From Cryptomeria japonica (Eukaryota; Streptophyta; Pinopsida; Cupressales; Cupressaceae), in NCBI RefSeq assembly GCF_030272615.1, contig NC_081410.1, positions 127,968,640-128,032,639 on the forward strand: DNA of 64,000 nucleotides, written 5' to 3'. Both the position numbers and the translations under genes were made by a program. The notes under the pieces were generated by a model, which was given only the letters and a program-made list of their open reading frames with translations, made no database searches and was not told the DNA's origin. Shown one piece after another: positions 46,249-57,752 of this stretch (position 1 is the first letter of the stretch; each line of letters starts with the position of its first letter).

Positions 46249-47222
46249 TGTAACCTGAAATATTTTAATTTTCTTGTTAGTTTTGTTTAATTTTGGTGGG
46301 TGTGACTCTAGTTAATAAACTTTTCAGTTATTGAGGAATCAAAAGTCACTGTTGCAATAAAGGGTTGGAGGTGAGCATCAAATAAAGAGAATTTTTAATA
46401 AAAAGTTGTTGGAATATTCAATACTCAAATGGTGGTTATTGTTAGTATATTTTCAAGATTTAAAATAAATAAATGGTGAGAGTTACAAAGTGGGTACATG
46501 AGGCTATTATTGGTGTGGGGTGCATATTTTTAGCAAATTTGATTCAAAAAAGAGGGGGAGAGAAAAAAAAAATCAATGACCAAGAGGGATTTTGTGCAAG
46601 AAAATTGAAAGATTTTTTAGTTCATTTACAGGGAGGAGTTGTGCATGAAGAAGATTTAAGAATAAAATGCAAGAAGATAGCTTTAACAATACATTTTTGA
46701 CCCAGATTGAAGGTTTTCAACACATTGTTTGATGTTCTTTGTTGTTGTACTATTCCAAACATTGTAAGACTAAGATTTTTATTGAAAAATATTTGATGTG
46801 GCTATAACAAAAGGTTTTATAAGTTGCATTCTGAAGAGGACAAGTTTCTACATCAAGTAGGTCTCCCTAGTCGAAGATTCTTAAGCTCCAAATTACAACT
46901 GTAGTTGTACACTTATGAACATTGTCCCCTTTCCATACTTTCAAGTATGATTTTTTGTTGTAATCCGGTCCATGTTGTTGCAGAAAGAGGCTGTGAACCT
47001 TTGTTTAATGTAAATTTCAATTTGAATGCTTATTGTGGAAGAAATGAGTTGTTTGCACTCTTTTTACATTTCTATGAAGATTTTTTGTTGTTACAAGAGG
47101 TCTTGAAACCCGTGAGGATGATAATTTTGATGAAAATAAGAAGGTTCTTGTTCATTTTAATTTATGCTTCTATGAAACTTGCAGTAGTTGTGTATGCATG
47201 AGTTTGAGGAGTATTCTTTGTT
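46249..47222 (+). mobile_element. Possible degraded LTR followed by a primer site
   Basis: A TGTAACCTG start at 46249 and a TGGTATCAAAG (47225-47235) near the far end resemble an LTR with an initiator-Met-type primer site. The end dinucleotide is TA rather than CA, and no second LTR or target duplication was found, so this is weak. The open frame at 46473-46700 has no recognised family. Confidence 0.3.
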
Positions 47223-47235
47223 AATGGTATCAAAG

Positions 47236-48855
47236 TATGTGTGTTTGAGGAGTACCCTTGCATCACAAACTACTAAATTCTCGCTCAAGTGAAAGCGGAA
47301 AGGAATCAAGTTGAATGTATCTGGAAGTTGCTTGTGTGTCTCAATGTCAATGTCATACAAAATTTGAGTTTAGTTACCTTGTAAGTGTAAGACTAGACCA
47401 ATCTGAATCAAGATGTGACAAAGTAGTATGATGTGGTGGAAAGGGAACGGAAGGATCTAGAATGGGAGATGATGCAACTCAATGTGAATTGTCATCAAAT
47501 AGAAGACAAATGTCTTCAATAGTGTTATCAAAATTTGAAAGGCGAGAGTCCACAAATAGATATGAAATATCTACTAAGTAGACCTCTCATGAATTGGATC
47601 GATTAAACAAGAAGAATCTTGATGTAGAGGATCATTGGAAACCCTAAAAAAATGTCTTTGAACTCTAATGAAACAATAGATGATGAAGGAACGTCTTACA
47701 AGAGGAAAGTTGTATCTTCAATGGTATCACCTAGATTCAAAATTTGGGACTATAAAGAAAGAAGAGATGTCTAGAAGGAATGTATTCTACTAAGGTGAAT
47801 TTAGAAGATGTTTAATATTACTACAAAGAATCACTAGAAGCTCTTGAAAAGTGACTCTAAACTCTAAAGTAATAACAAGCACAAAATATGTCCTAAACTA
47901 TAGATGGGTTATCAGGAGGGGAATTGGTTAGTATCATCGATATGTGAAAGGTTCTTCAGAAAGCATCATGTTTAGATGAAAAATCAAGGTCTACATAAAG
48001 TTCTTGGATGAAAATCTAAGTACTGAAAGAGCACTCTATGTACTCAAGCTAATATAATATATCCTAAGAAATAGTGAGACATATTAGTCTACAAACCATG
48101 ACATTATGGTTAAACTATGCATGCTTGTATTCATAATCACTTGGCTTAAGAATGAATCCAAGCAAATAGGGCAATAGATCCTACATAATGCAATCACTCA
48201 TTATCTCTTATTTTCAAAACATATAGTTATTTGAAATTAACCTAATAATATAAAGATAATATTTTATACTAAAATTTATGACCGCCCAAAATGGGATTTT
48301 ATCCTGATTAAATTCATGTGCATAAGCCCCTTAAAGCCTAGTACATGAAAATGACACTTAATAAATTGAGTGCATAAGCATTATCAAATTCTCCAAATTA
48401 TTCAATTATATCTCTTTATTGTTGAAATTAAGCACCACCACCCCCTCCAATGAAAGGAATGTTTGACATTTAATAATGTCCAATTATAATGCAAGATCTA
48501 CGATATAATCTAATTTTTAAAGATTCAAAAGTGACCAAAGTGTTGAAAGTAATATGTGCTTATAGAATGGGAACTCAAAATTATACCATTGGGAATAACT
48601 TAGAAAATATCAGCTCTAAAAAAAAAAAAAATAGCACTCAAAGGAACTCATATGTGAAAGATATAAAGAAATGAAATACCAAAAAATGCAAGCAAGCAAC
48701 TAAATCTTTGAGAAAACTAAAATTTTGGAAAACAAGAGCATCAAATAAAAACCAAAAAACCACTTATATCACTACAATATGCAGCAAAATTCTACCCTCA
48801 ATTAAAAAATATTGTCTAAAAAACAAAGTCTCTACATGGTTGAGAACATGCCTCT
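47236..48855. other. Degraded stretch left of element E
   Basis: No gene recognised. It would be the internal region of the possible element at 46249 if that exists. A poly-A run lies at about 48618-48630. Confidence 0.35.
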
Positions 48856-50128
48856 TGTTCGGTTCAACAATAGGAAGAATAGTTGTAGTTAAAGTCTCAA
48901 CCCGAAGTTTGGACATTCACTCTGTGAAGTTACTATCTCCATAGCTGAAGTTCATTTGATTGTCAACCCAGGGACGTAAGACTTGAAATGGGTTTGCACT
49001 ATATATGCACTAAGTTCCTGTGATAGCTACCCTACATTACTGTAGCAACTAAAATCTTAAACGGGGAAAGTAAGCAAGAATTGAAAGAACTGAATGGCTA
49101 CAAGAAAAACTCTGCATTAACATAAATTTCACTCAAGAAATACTAGCTAAGTCCAATGCTGCCAAACAGGAATTACTTTGTTCGCTTTGGTTGTAGGAAC
49201 AATCAATGGATCTATTTCCAATGGTTGCAGGAACAGTCAATGCAAGAACGTCTACTGCGGCTAAAGAAGAAAACTAATTTTAACAAAGGCACAGGAACAC
49301 TCACCAAGTGGGCCCCCTTGGGTGAGTGACTCCAGGCTTCCAAACTAACTCTAAGTGCTCAGAATAACATATCTTTATTCAGTGTTTCTCAAAATTCGAT
49401 ACATTATTCAAAATCAAAAGAAACTCGAAACACTCTGCAACTTTATTTCTAAATCTTCTGCTCTTTTTCTTCTCTTTTCTTTCTAACCTCAGAAAAGAGA
49501 CAAAGACCCTTATTTAAAAGAAAACAACTACTTCCTACAACACAGGTCACGTCGATGAGAAGAGGCAGATAATATCATGAAGGGAAATAGTCGAAGTTAA
49601 GCCACTGATAATGTGGATCTAAACCAAACCACAGCTATAACATAGCGTGGTGGTATTTACAATACCGACGCCCACTTGATTCAGACATCAATGAGTATTG
49701 CGCACCTACTTCTCCTCTGTCGTTCCTTACGCTCTTCATCTTCTCCGTTGATTTGATCTTTCAGTCACCTCCTTGAATATCTCTTACTGCAATTGGCGTG
49801 ACAGGAGAGCTTTCACCGCAACATCTTATTTATTCCTGCAATTCAAAAGAAAGAACATACAAGCACATACACATCTATTTTAATTAATCAAAACATCTAT
49901 TAATTTCACACATGATATTGCCTAAGACAATCCGCATGGCAACATGAATGAATCACATGGCTGCAGGAACAACTGGCAAAGACAAAACATGATTTAATAG
50001 GTTCAGCTAACATCTGAAATGCATATTGCTAACTTTTAATACATCATCACTATCCCATCATATAAATCAAAACATGAGAAAAACTTATAAGTTCTGAGAA
50101 TAAAAAGGGCTAATGTCTCAACTCATCA
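48856..50128 (-). repeat. Element E 3' LTR
   Basis: TGTTCGGTTCAAC to CAACTCATCA on the plus strand. It matches 58921-60249 closely; the main difference is the expanded 33-base repeat in the other copy. Confidence 0.93.
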
Positions 50129-50141
50129 TGCCCCCCAGCTT
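50129..50141 (-). other. Element E polypurine tract
   Basis: The minus strand reads AAGCTGGGGGGCA directly before the 3' LTR, the position and composition of a plus-strand primer. Confidence 0.85.
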
Positions 50142-50565
50142 AAGGTCTTGTTGATCCTCCAGCAAGAGGAAAATACTTGATTCGGGCACTAACTCTTAAG
50201 TCACCAATAGTTCCTTGACCTGTTCTTCCTGAAGCCAAATTCCAATAAAAACCCTTCATCTTTTCTAGCCTGGACCATCTGACCTCTTCTGTAACTGCTT
50301 CATAAGGTTTGTTTGTAATCCTGCATCCCAACAATGGCCACATGAGGATAGGAGGTTGAAAGATCAAAGGTAACCAATTATGGTTTTTCATCCTGCCTAG
50401 ATGGATGTATTTAGGGGCTCTTTGTATAGCTGCATGAAAATTTTGCAGTGAATGAGGTTCTCCCTGTTTTAATTTCTCTGGAAAATTGTTCCAACGCTGA
50501 GTCAGGGAGTCAATTGCAGTTACACTTTCATTCTGAATTAAGTGTTCATATGCTTGGAATATTTC

Positions 50566-52500
50566 TTACCTCATTGGCAATACTTGGCCCCTTACATTTG
50601 GCCTTGCCAATAGCTTCTGCCAATCATAATAAAGAACCCTTGGGTCTTTTGCTTCCTTCCTAAGTGGCGATGGAAAATCAAATTCAATACTCTTATGTCT
50701 TTTGGCTTGTGTTCCCATGTTGATCTCATTCTGAATCCATGACAATAAGGCTTTTATGTGGATATCACCAATGTATAGCAAGGGATTCCACTCACTGTTA
50801 GAAGTCACAACATAGTTATGCAAGTAGAGTTCACATGATAAATTTTTCACAGCTGCTGGAGAAGTCTGATAGACATCATAAAATTCCTCAGGGGTGTCTA
50901 AAGAAGGGCTAAGGTCCCTAATAATGTGGTTTAATTTAAAATTTAAATATCGCTCCTTTAGATGCAGAGCATAAACTCTTGGCGGAGCCCTACATTGCAT
51001 TAACTTAGGGACCATACTGATAATTGTATCAATCTTGGCTTCTAATTCTTCAATTTTATCATCCCTTCTTTCTATTTCCCTCTGTTGCTTATCAATAATT
51101 CCTTGTAATCTAGCCCTCTCTATCTCCCACTGCCTATAGAATGATAATGCAATAGATAAACTGGTGAGAGATGATGGAGGTCTTATAGTTGTTACCTTAG
51201 GGCGTGGAATTTCTTCAACGGGTTCCTCAAGTTGTTCTGTCACATATGCCAGACTCAAAAGTCTGTCAACGTCATGTTCCTCCTAGGTTTCAACCTCTAT
51301 TGGACTCTCTCGTTCCTCTTCTGATGCTTCAACTGAAATAACCTTTGTTGCATCACCTGTTGGACGAACTTTTTGGGTACTACTCTGAGTCCTTCTTGCA
51401 TAAACCTTTGGAGTGGCCGCAGGAACAGTTTCTACCAGAGGCTTTGCTGTGGGGGTATTTCCCTTCGGCTTACGCCTCTTGGTTGTAGGAGAAACCTGCG
51501 TTGCCTGTGGCTGAACCATAGTTTCGTCTTTTGCATTAATTGCTTCTAATTCTTTCCCTTTTCTCTTAGAAGATGTCGCTCCTCTTTGGAAAGAAGTGGA
51601 GGGCTTCTCAATATTTGTTTCCGCCATCTCTTCCTCTGTAATAGTCAAAGCTTCTTTGGTGACAAGAGATTCATTCCCCCGTATCCTCCTCTTGAACTGC
51701 TAACTCATCTGCAACATGAGCATCTTTAACCCTAAACTGCAGTATGTCTTCAAATACCCCCCATGCCATCTGTGAAACATTCCTAAGAGAACGTTCTACC
51801 AAAAATTTTATCAGACTATGATGACTGACAGAACGATTTTCATTCTTTTGTGTTTCCTTGGCATTTGTGGAAATGAGGTGGTATAAAAAATTTAGAACAT
51901 TTACCCTCCGGTCATGTCGTAAATGACTAAGCAATTTGAAATGGGCCGAATGTATATTTGAATACTTTCCATTGTAGGTAATGTACTTCATAATATACAA
52001 GGCCACCTGGGGCCATTCTGCTGGAAGAGACACCCATCTAGTTCCCTATTTATCCACCATTAGAGGTCTATCTGTGGGGTGAGTAAATTTTGCTCTGGTG
52101 CTTCTTGCATCCTTTGATTTAGGAAACAACTCTCCTTCTTGCAGCAACCCTTTAACTTCAACTATTCGTTGCTCTGTAGCAATAACCCTTAATCCTTTAA
52201 CAGTAGCTTCCCCTTGATTGAATGAATGCATGAACTCAAAGGCAATTTCCTCATTATAATCTATTATTTTCAAAAAGTAGTCAATCCAACCATGCAGCCG
52301 GAAATAATGCTCACAAAGAGCATCCTATAGCAATGCATCATGGATTACTGGTTCATGGCGGATAGGATCTCCACCCATGACTATCTCAGTTAATGAAACA
52401 ATTTCTGCAGCTGAGAACGAGGAACTAAAGTACTCTGCAGACTGAGAATATTTGATTGAAACTTCCTTCCTTACTTATTTCCAATTTTGGTGGCAGAATT
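50566..52500 (-). pseudogene. Element E third ORF in the envelope position, unknown protein
   Basis: A protein of roughly 640 residues can be followed in four pieces (52046-52500, 51671-52033, 51283-51648, 50566-51258) separated by single stops. The N-terminal part has EYFSSSFSAAEIVSL, then FNQGEATVKGLRVIATEQRI with VEVKGLLQEGELFPKS and KYSNIHSAHFKLLSHLRHDR. The middle is Lys/Thr/Pro-rich. The C-terminal part has a Glu/Arg-rich coiled coil (REIERRDDKIEELEAKID). I see no signal peptide or membrane segment, so a true envelope is not supported. The 'F..GEATxxGLxVxAT...I.EVxGLP'-like pattern resembles plant transposon-associated proteins. Function unknown. Confidence 0.65.
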
Positions 52501-52916
52501 CATTACTTACTCATGTTTAAAGAATGATGGTTGGCAATCAAATAAAGTTATTGAAAAGGACGGATAATTACTAATCTTGAAAATCAGACCATAAAACACC
52601 CTCCCAACTTATTTTGGCACGTGTCCACACATGCGGAAAGGATTTAGGGAAGTGTACGCGGATTTGGCATAGGCAATAATCACAGTAAAATAATAAATGC
52701 ATAATTAATAAAAAATAAGATATGTACATACCTGCAGTCGTGCGAATAAATGCTGCATGAAACGGTTAGCAAAAAGAATGGTGAAATGAAATGATTTGAC
52801 ATGAATGAAATGATAGATAAAGAAATGAGATGGGATGACGTGGATGGAATATTTATTTATAGAGAATAATATTTCCATAAGACATGGAAATATATTTATG
52901 AAATGATGCTTGAAGA

Positions 52917-54073
52917 ATTATAAAGTGGTAGGAACATTCCTTGCAGAAGCTGCAGGAACCGTACCCCGAATGCTCCCTTTTGTGGCAGTAGGAACTTGTC
53001 CAGTTGTTGCAGGAACTTATATTTGATCTTTACTGGCAAATTGCTACAGGAACTGCTCTTTGGTTGTAGGCTTATGATAGAGACGTAGTCGGTGACCATT
53101 TACTAAAAGCTTAAATCGAACTAGATCAATAGTGGTCAAACGAACAACTCCATTTTTGAAAACTTATTCTATCTCATATTTGCCTAACCATCTGGTTTGC
53201 AATATTCCCATAGTATCTTTATATCTTGAATCATATAGCAGCGCCCAGTCACCGCTTGAAATTTCTTCTCCTTTATGTACTTATCATGCCACTTAGCTCT
53301 CTGATTTTGAATTAGTTATGTCTGTTGGATAGCTATTTTTTTCCACTCATCCAAAGCATTCAATTGCTGAATATGGTCTTTTTGTGCTTCAGAAAGTGTC
53401 ATATTCAATTGTAGAGCTGTTCTTAGAGTTTTATGTTCAAATTCAATAGGCATCATTGTTGTCTTTCCATACACCATTTCAAAAGGTGTAAAACTCATTG
53501 GTGTTTTCCATGTTGTTCTATATGCCCAAATGGCTTCTGGAAGTCTGTGAGGCCAATCTTTTTTATGAACAACTACTATTTTGGTAAGAATGGCTTCTAG
53601 CTCCCTATTTGTGACCTCTACTTGTCCATTTGCTTGTGGATGGTACGGGGTAGAATTTTTGTGCCTTATATTGTATTCATTGACCAAGGCTGCAATCAAT
53701 GTGGAAGTAAATTATGGTCTTTAGTTTGATACAATTTCCCTTGGAACTCCATACCTGGTAAATATCTCTTCATAAAGGAACCCAACCACTTTATTATCTC
53801 TTGCATGTGTCATAGCTCGAGCTTCCACCCATTTGGTTACATAATCAGTACATACCATAATGTAAGATTTTCCATTAAAAAGGGGATCAATTGGCCCAAC
53901 AAAATCTAATCCCCATTTATCAAATGGTGCAACTAATATTTATGGATATAATGGCATCTCATCAAATCTAGTAGGCCTACCCATGCGCTGGCATTTGTTA
54001 CATTTCCTTGTATACTGTGTTGCATCCTTATATAATGTTGGCCAATAATATCCTGTGTTCAATATTTTAAGTG
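52917..54073 (-). pseudogene. Element E integrase
   Basis: The HHCC domain begins at about 54130 (HDEPCGGHFVAKRI, then YYWPTLYKDATQY and CNKCQRMGRP). It is followed by the core: WGLDFVGPIDP, MVCTDYVTKWVEA and YGVPREIVSN. The open part 53316-53699 has STPYHPQANGQVEVTNRELE, which includes the third catalytic Glu. The C-terminal part (52917-53310) reads ALLYDSRYKDTMGILQTRWL, then KNGVVRLT and LVNGHRLRLYHKP, the usual GPY/F-like tail. It ends in a short VPA-rich tail. A few stops break it. Confidence 0.88.
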
Positions 54074-55374
54074 TTATTCTCTTAGCAACAAAATGTCCTC
54101 CACATGGTTCATCATGACATGCAGGATATCATATGTTTCATCCTCTCTAACACATCTTCTCATGACTTGGTCAGGTCCAGTATAAAACAAACAATCAACA
54201 ATCCATGAGAAGTTAAAGATTTTCTCAACTAACAACCTTCTTTCTTTAGGAGAGAAATGAATTGGCAATTTAGCAGCAACTACAAGATCAACATACCAGG
54301 GAGTGTGGGCTTGTATAAGGAATAAATGTTCATCTGGAAAAGCATCATCTATGGCTGCAGGATCATCCTGCAATTGAAGCCTTGAAAGATAATCTGCAAC
54401 CACATTAGACTTTCCTGGTTTATCAATAACTGTGATATCAAATTCTTGCATCAACAATAACTAGCGAGCTAATCTTCCAGTAATTGAAGGCTTATTCATG
54501 AGATATCTGATTGCGGTATGATCAGTGTGCACAAATATAAGATATCATGTTATATAGTGCCTGAATTTGTTGAGTGCATATATAACTGCCAAGATTTCTT
54601 TTTCAGTGACTGTGTAATTTAACTCAGGCCCCTGCATGTTCTTGCCGGTATAATATATTGCACTCTCCAACTTGTCAATCTTATGTCCTCTGCAACTACA
54701 TTAGACTTTCCTGGTTTATCAATAACTGTGATATCAAACTCTTGCATCAACAATAACCAACGAGCTAATCTTCCAGTAATTGAAGGCTTATTCATGAGAT
54801 ATCTAATTGTGGTATGATCAGTGTGCACAAATATAAGATATCATGTTATATAGTGCCTAAATTTGTTGAGTGCATATATAACTACCAACATTTCTTTTTC
54901 AGTGACTGTGTAATTTAACTCAGGCCCCTGCATGTTCTTGCTGATATAATATATTGCACTCTCCAACTTATCAATCTTATGTCCTAAAACTGCTCCTATT
55001 GCATAATCAGATGCATTTGTATGAATTTGAAATGGTAAGGACCAGTTTGGACCTTTAAGAACTGGTGCTTGGGTCAAAGCTTGTTTGAGCTTTAAGAAAG
55101 CTTCATTGCATGAAGAAGTCCATTTAAATTTCATATCCTTTGTCAGAAGAGAATATAAGGGACTTGCAATTTTGTTGAAATCCTTGATAAACCTTCTATA
55201 ATATCCAGCATGACCAAGAAAACTTCTGACATCTTTCTGCTTTACTGGTGCAGTGATATTTTGAATAACTTCATTTTTTGTCAGATCAACTTGTATTCCA
55301 TTTATAGAGATATGATGACCAAGGACTATACCTTCCTGCATCATCATGAAGCACTTTTCACTATTTAATGACAA
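54074..55374 (-). pseudogene. Element E RT connection and RNase H, with internal duplication
   Basis: The open part 54841-55374 carries the end of RT (EGIVLGHHISINGIQVD, VRSFLGHAGYYRRFI) and RNase H: QIHTNASDYAIGAVLGHK (first catalytic Asp now Asn), YISKNMQGPELNYTVTEKE and MLVVIYALNKFRHYI. The next block, HTDHTTIRYLMNKPSITGRL with FDITVIDKPGKSNVVA, is present twice (54690-54830 and 54394-54540) because of a 296-base tandem duplication, which shifts the frame. RNase H would remove element RNA during copying. Confidence 0.88.
54394..54985. repeat. 296-base tandem duplication in element E pol
   Basis: 54394-54689 is repeated at 54690-54985 with few differences. Both copies start CTGCAAC(C/T)ACATTAGAC and end TCTTATGTCCT. 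The length is not a multiple of three, so the second copy shifts the reading frame of RNase H. Confidence 0.92.
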
Positions 55375-56213
55375 ATATAGTTTTCAGACCGTTGTAAAAC
55401 TTTCTTCAGGTTCTCTAATGCTTCCTTGAATTCTGAACCATAAGTTGTAAAATCATCCATATAAATTTTCATGGTGTCCTGATAATTATCTGAAAATATG
55501 CTTATCACTGCTCTTTGAAAAGTAGCCGGAGCCTTACATAATCCAAAAGGAAGAACATAGTATGCATATGTTCCCCAAGGACAAGTAAATGTAGTCTTCT
55601 CTTGATCCTCTAGGGCAATTTGAATCTGGTTATAGCTACTGAATCCATCTAAAAATGAGAAATATTGCTTCCCTGCCAAAGAATCCAATACCTGATCCAC
55701 AAATGGCAATGGAAAATGATCTTTTTTGGTTGCTAAATTCAAGGCTCTATAATCAACACATACCCTCCATTTTCCTCCTTTCTTAGGAACTATTACCAAA
55801 GGTGATACCCATTGACTATCAGAAATAGGATAGATAAATCCAGCATTCAACAACTTCTGCAATTCCTCTTTAACTATTTCCCTTAATGCAGGATTGATTC
55901 TTCTTTGTGGCTGTCTAAGTCGTCTAGAGTCTTCTTTTATGTAGATACGGTGGGTACAAATTGTTGTATCAATTTCATGCATATACTTGTAATTCCATGC
56001 AAAAGCATGTTTAGGACATTTGAGCAAATCCATAAGTGCTATCCTTTCAATTTCTGTAAGATTATTATTGATATTCAAATATTTTTTTGAATCAACTTCC
56101 ACTTTGATAGTAAGATCAATCTTAGATATATCAGAAAAAATGAGAAGTGCAAACTTCCTGTGGCAACAGAGTATGCAATATATCAATGGATGCAGGAAAG
56201 TTTGATTCTGCAA
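55365..56213 (-). CDS. Element E reverse transcriptase core
   Basis: An uninterrupted 282-codon frame holds the N-terminal part, then GFIYPISDSQWVSPL, VPKKGGKWRVCVDYRALN, HFPLPFVDQVLDSLAGK, FSFLDGFSSYNQIQIA, TFTCPWGTYAYYVLPFGLCK and the catalytic IYMDDFTTYGS. The first palm Asp (in 'LDGFSSYNQI') and the YMDD box are intact, so this is the best kept polymerase segment in the window. It would copy element RNA to DNA inside gag particles. The protein would be part of a longer gag-pol; the frame ends in a stop near 55365 and the next part is in another frame. The given start is the frame's first ATG, not a likely native start. Confidence 0.9.
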   Translation of the reverse strand: MQNQTFLHPLIYCILCCHRKFALLIFSDISKIDLTIKVEVDSKKYLNINNNLTEIERIALMDLLKCPKHAFAWNYKYMHEIDTTICTHRIYIKEDSRRLRQPQRRINPALREIVKEELQKLLNAGFIYPISDSQWVSPLVIVPKKGGKWRVCVDYRALNLATKKDHFPLPFVDQVLDSLAGKQYFSFLDGFSSYNQIQIALEDQEKTTFTCPWGTYAYYVLPFGLCKAPATFQRAVISIFSDNYQDTMKIYMDDFTTYGSEFKEALENLKKVLQRSENYICH

Positions 56214-56900
56214 TATTTGATACTAACTCCTGTGACTGTTGATCTTGTCTGAACTCATTTTCTAGTATTTTATAAAGAACTAAGTCGTCATCATGAATTT
56301 GGATGAACGGTCCTCTATTAATCATCATAAGGTGATTGATAGAGTCAACTCCTTCAAATTATTCACCCAAATTAGGCCAAATGGCTTGTTGTGATTAAAT
56401 TGGGGCTGAGCAGGGGAATACAAAGCCAATGTTTTGGTAGAGTTCCCATCTGAAATAGTCATATCCCCTGACCTACATCCAATATATGCATCAGTTGTCG
56501 CAAGCCAAGGTCTTCCCAAAATTACTGGGTATCCTCCCAATGTTGTTTTAGGAGACAGGATCATAAAATCTGCAGGGTATTCTCAAGAATCCAAAGCAAC
56601 AACTATATCTTCAATCATACCATCGGGTCGAATTGTAGAACTATCAGCAAGCTATAGGATTGTAGGTGTAGGTCTGAGACTAGTGATTTCAAGTCGTTGC
56701 ATAATATCCCTTGTTAGAATATTAATGGCTACTCCCAAATCAATCAAAACATTCTTTATCTGAGTGCCATTAATGACTATATTCACAACAAGGCTACCAA
56801 GATCAGCATACTTAGGAATTGAAACCTTTCCTAGCATAATATTTGCCAATTGACCCATTACATGCACTGTTTACGGATCTTTCTTCTTTCTGCCAGGCTT
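56214..56900 (-). pseudogene. Element E aspartic protease region
   Basis: The fragments 56652-56867 and 56325-56564 give KVSIPKYADLGSLVVNIVI, NVLIDLGVAINILT (active-site region, Asp-Leu-Gly as in the Athila type), LRPTPTIL, then PKTTLGGYPVILGRPWLATT and CRSGDMTISDGNSTK. Two or three stops interrupt it. It joins the linker upstream and RT downstream. Confidence 0.85.
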
Positions 56901-57752
56901 CTTTAGACATGCTTCCCTAAGTGCCTTACTGTATACAGGAACATCCTTTATTGCTTGTAACATTGGGATTTTAACACATACGTGTTTCAATTGATCTATA
57001 ATATCAAAACCTTGTTCCTGTTATGGAAGAATCTCTTTTTCTTGCAACCTCTGAGGAAATGGGGGTAGTTGTTGTTTTTTAGGTATTGGGACTATTAGAC
57101 TAGAGATTTCTTGTTCTTTGGGTATTTCAATTATAACTAGAGGGGATGGATTAGGCAAAGTTGTCCCAGATCTGAGGTGAATATCACTTATCGATAGAGA
57201 ATAGGTTGGGTATTGATTAGGATCAACTGAATAAACTTGTTGTTGTTGCTGAGATTTGCTATTAGGATTCGGCATTGGTTGAGTGGGCAACTGTGTGGGT
57301 TTAGGTGGAACAATGGTGGCTGCAAGGGGAGGCATTATTGCAGGTAGTTGTGGCTGCTACATAAGCTGCTCGTATCCAGTAGACTGATTTATCCATGGTT
57401 GGCTTCCTCTCCATTGAGGAGAAGGTTGCTAATTTCCTTGTGGTTGCCATTGTGGCTGAGCTGGAGACCAGTTTCCTTGTGGCTATTGCCACTGTGGTGT
57501 TTGATTGACAAAATGTTGCCCTTGGCCTTGAGGGCCATACCAATTTGGATAACTACCAAAATTTTGAGAATATGGAGATTGCCATTATTTGGTGCATAGG
57601 AATTTCCACTATAACCAGAAAAAGAAAGTGGATCAGGGGGCATACCTTGTCTTGGAAAATTTGGCCTTCTTTGAGCAACATAGAAAACTTGTTCATCATC
57701 ACTTTGGATTGTCTTGAAGTCAGTAACATCAAGATTTGCAACCATTTTACAT
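56901..57752 (-). pseudogene. Element E gag-protease linker
   Basis: It is Gln/Pro-rich with WQPQGNW-like units, then YSLSISDIHLRSGTTL, PFPQRLQEKE and KIPMLQAIKDVPVYSKALRE with CLKKPGRKKK. These blocks are characteristic of Athila/Tat pol proteins before the protease. Several stops and a frame change (at about 57760) break it from gag. Confidence 0.82.

Noticed and set aside
50566-52500. Envelope glycoprotein in element E
   Set aside because: The position fits, but no signal peptide, membrane segment or cleavage site is visible, and the C-terminus is a soluble coiled coil.
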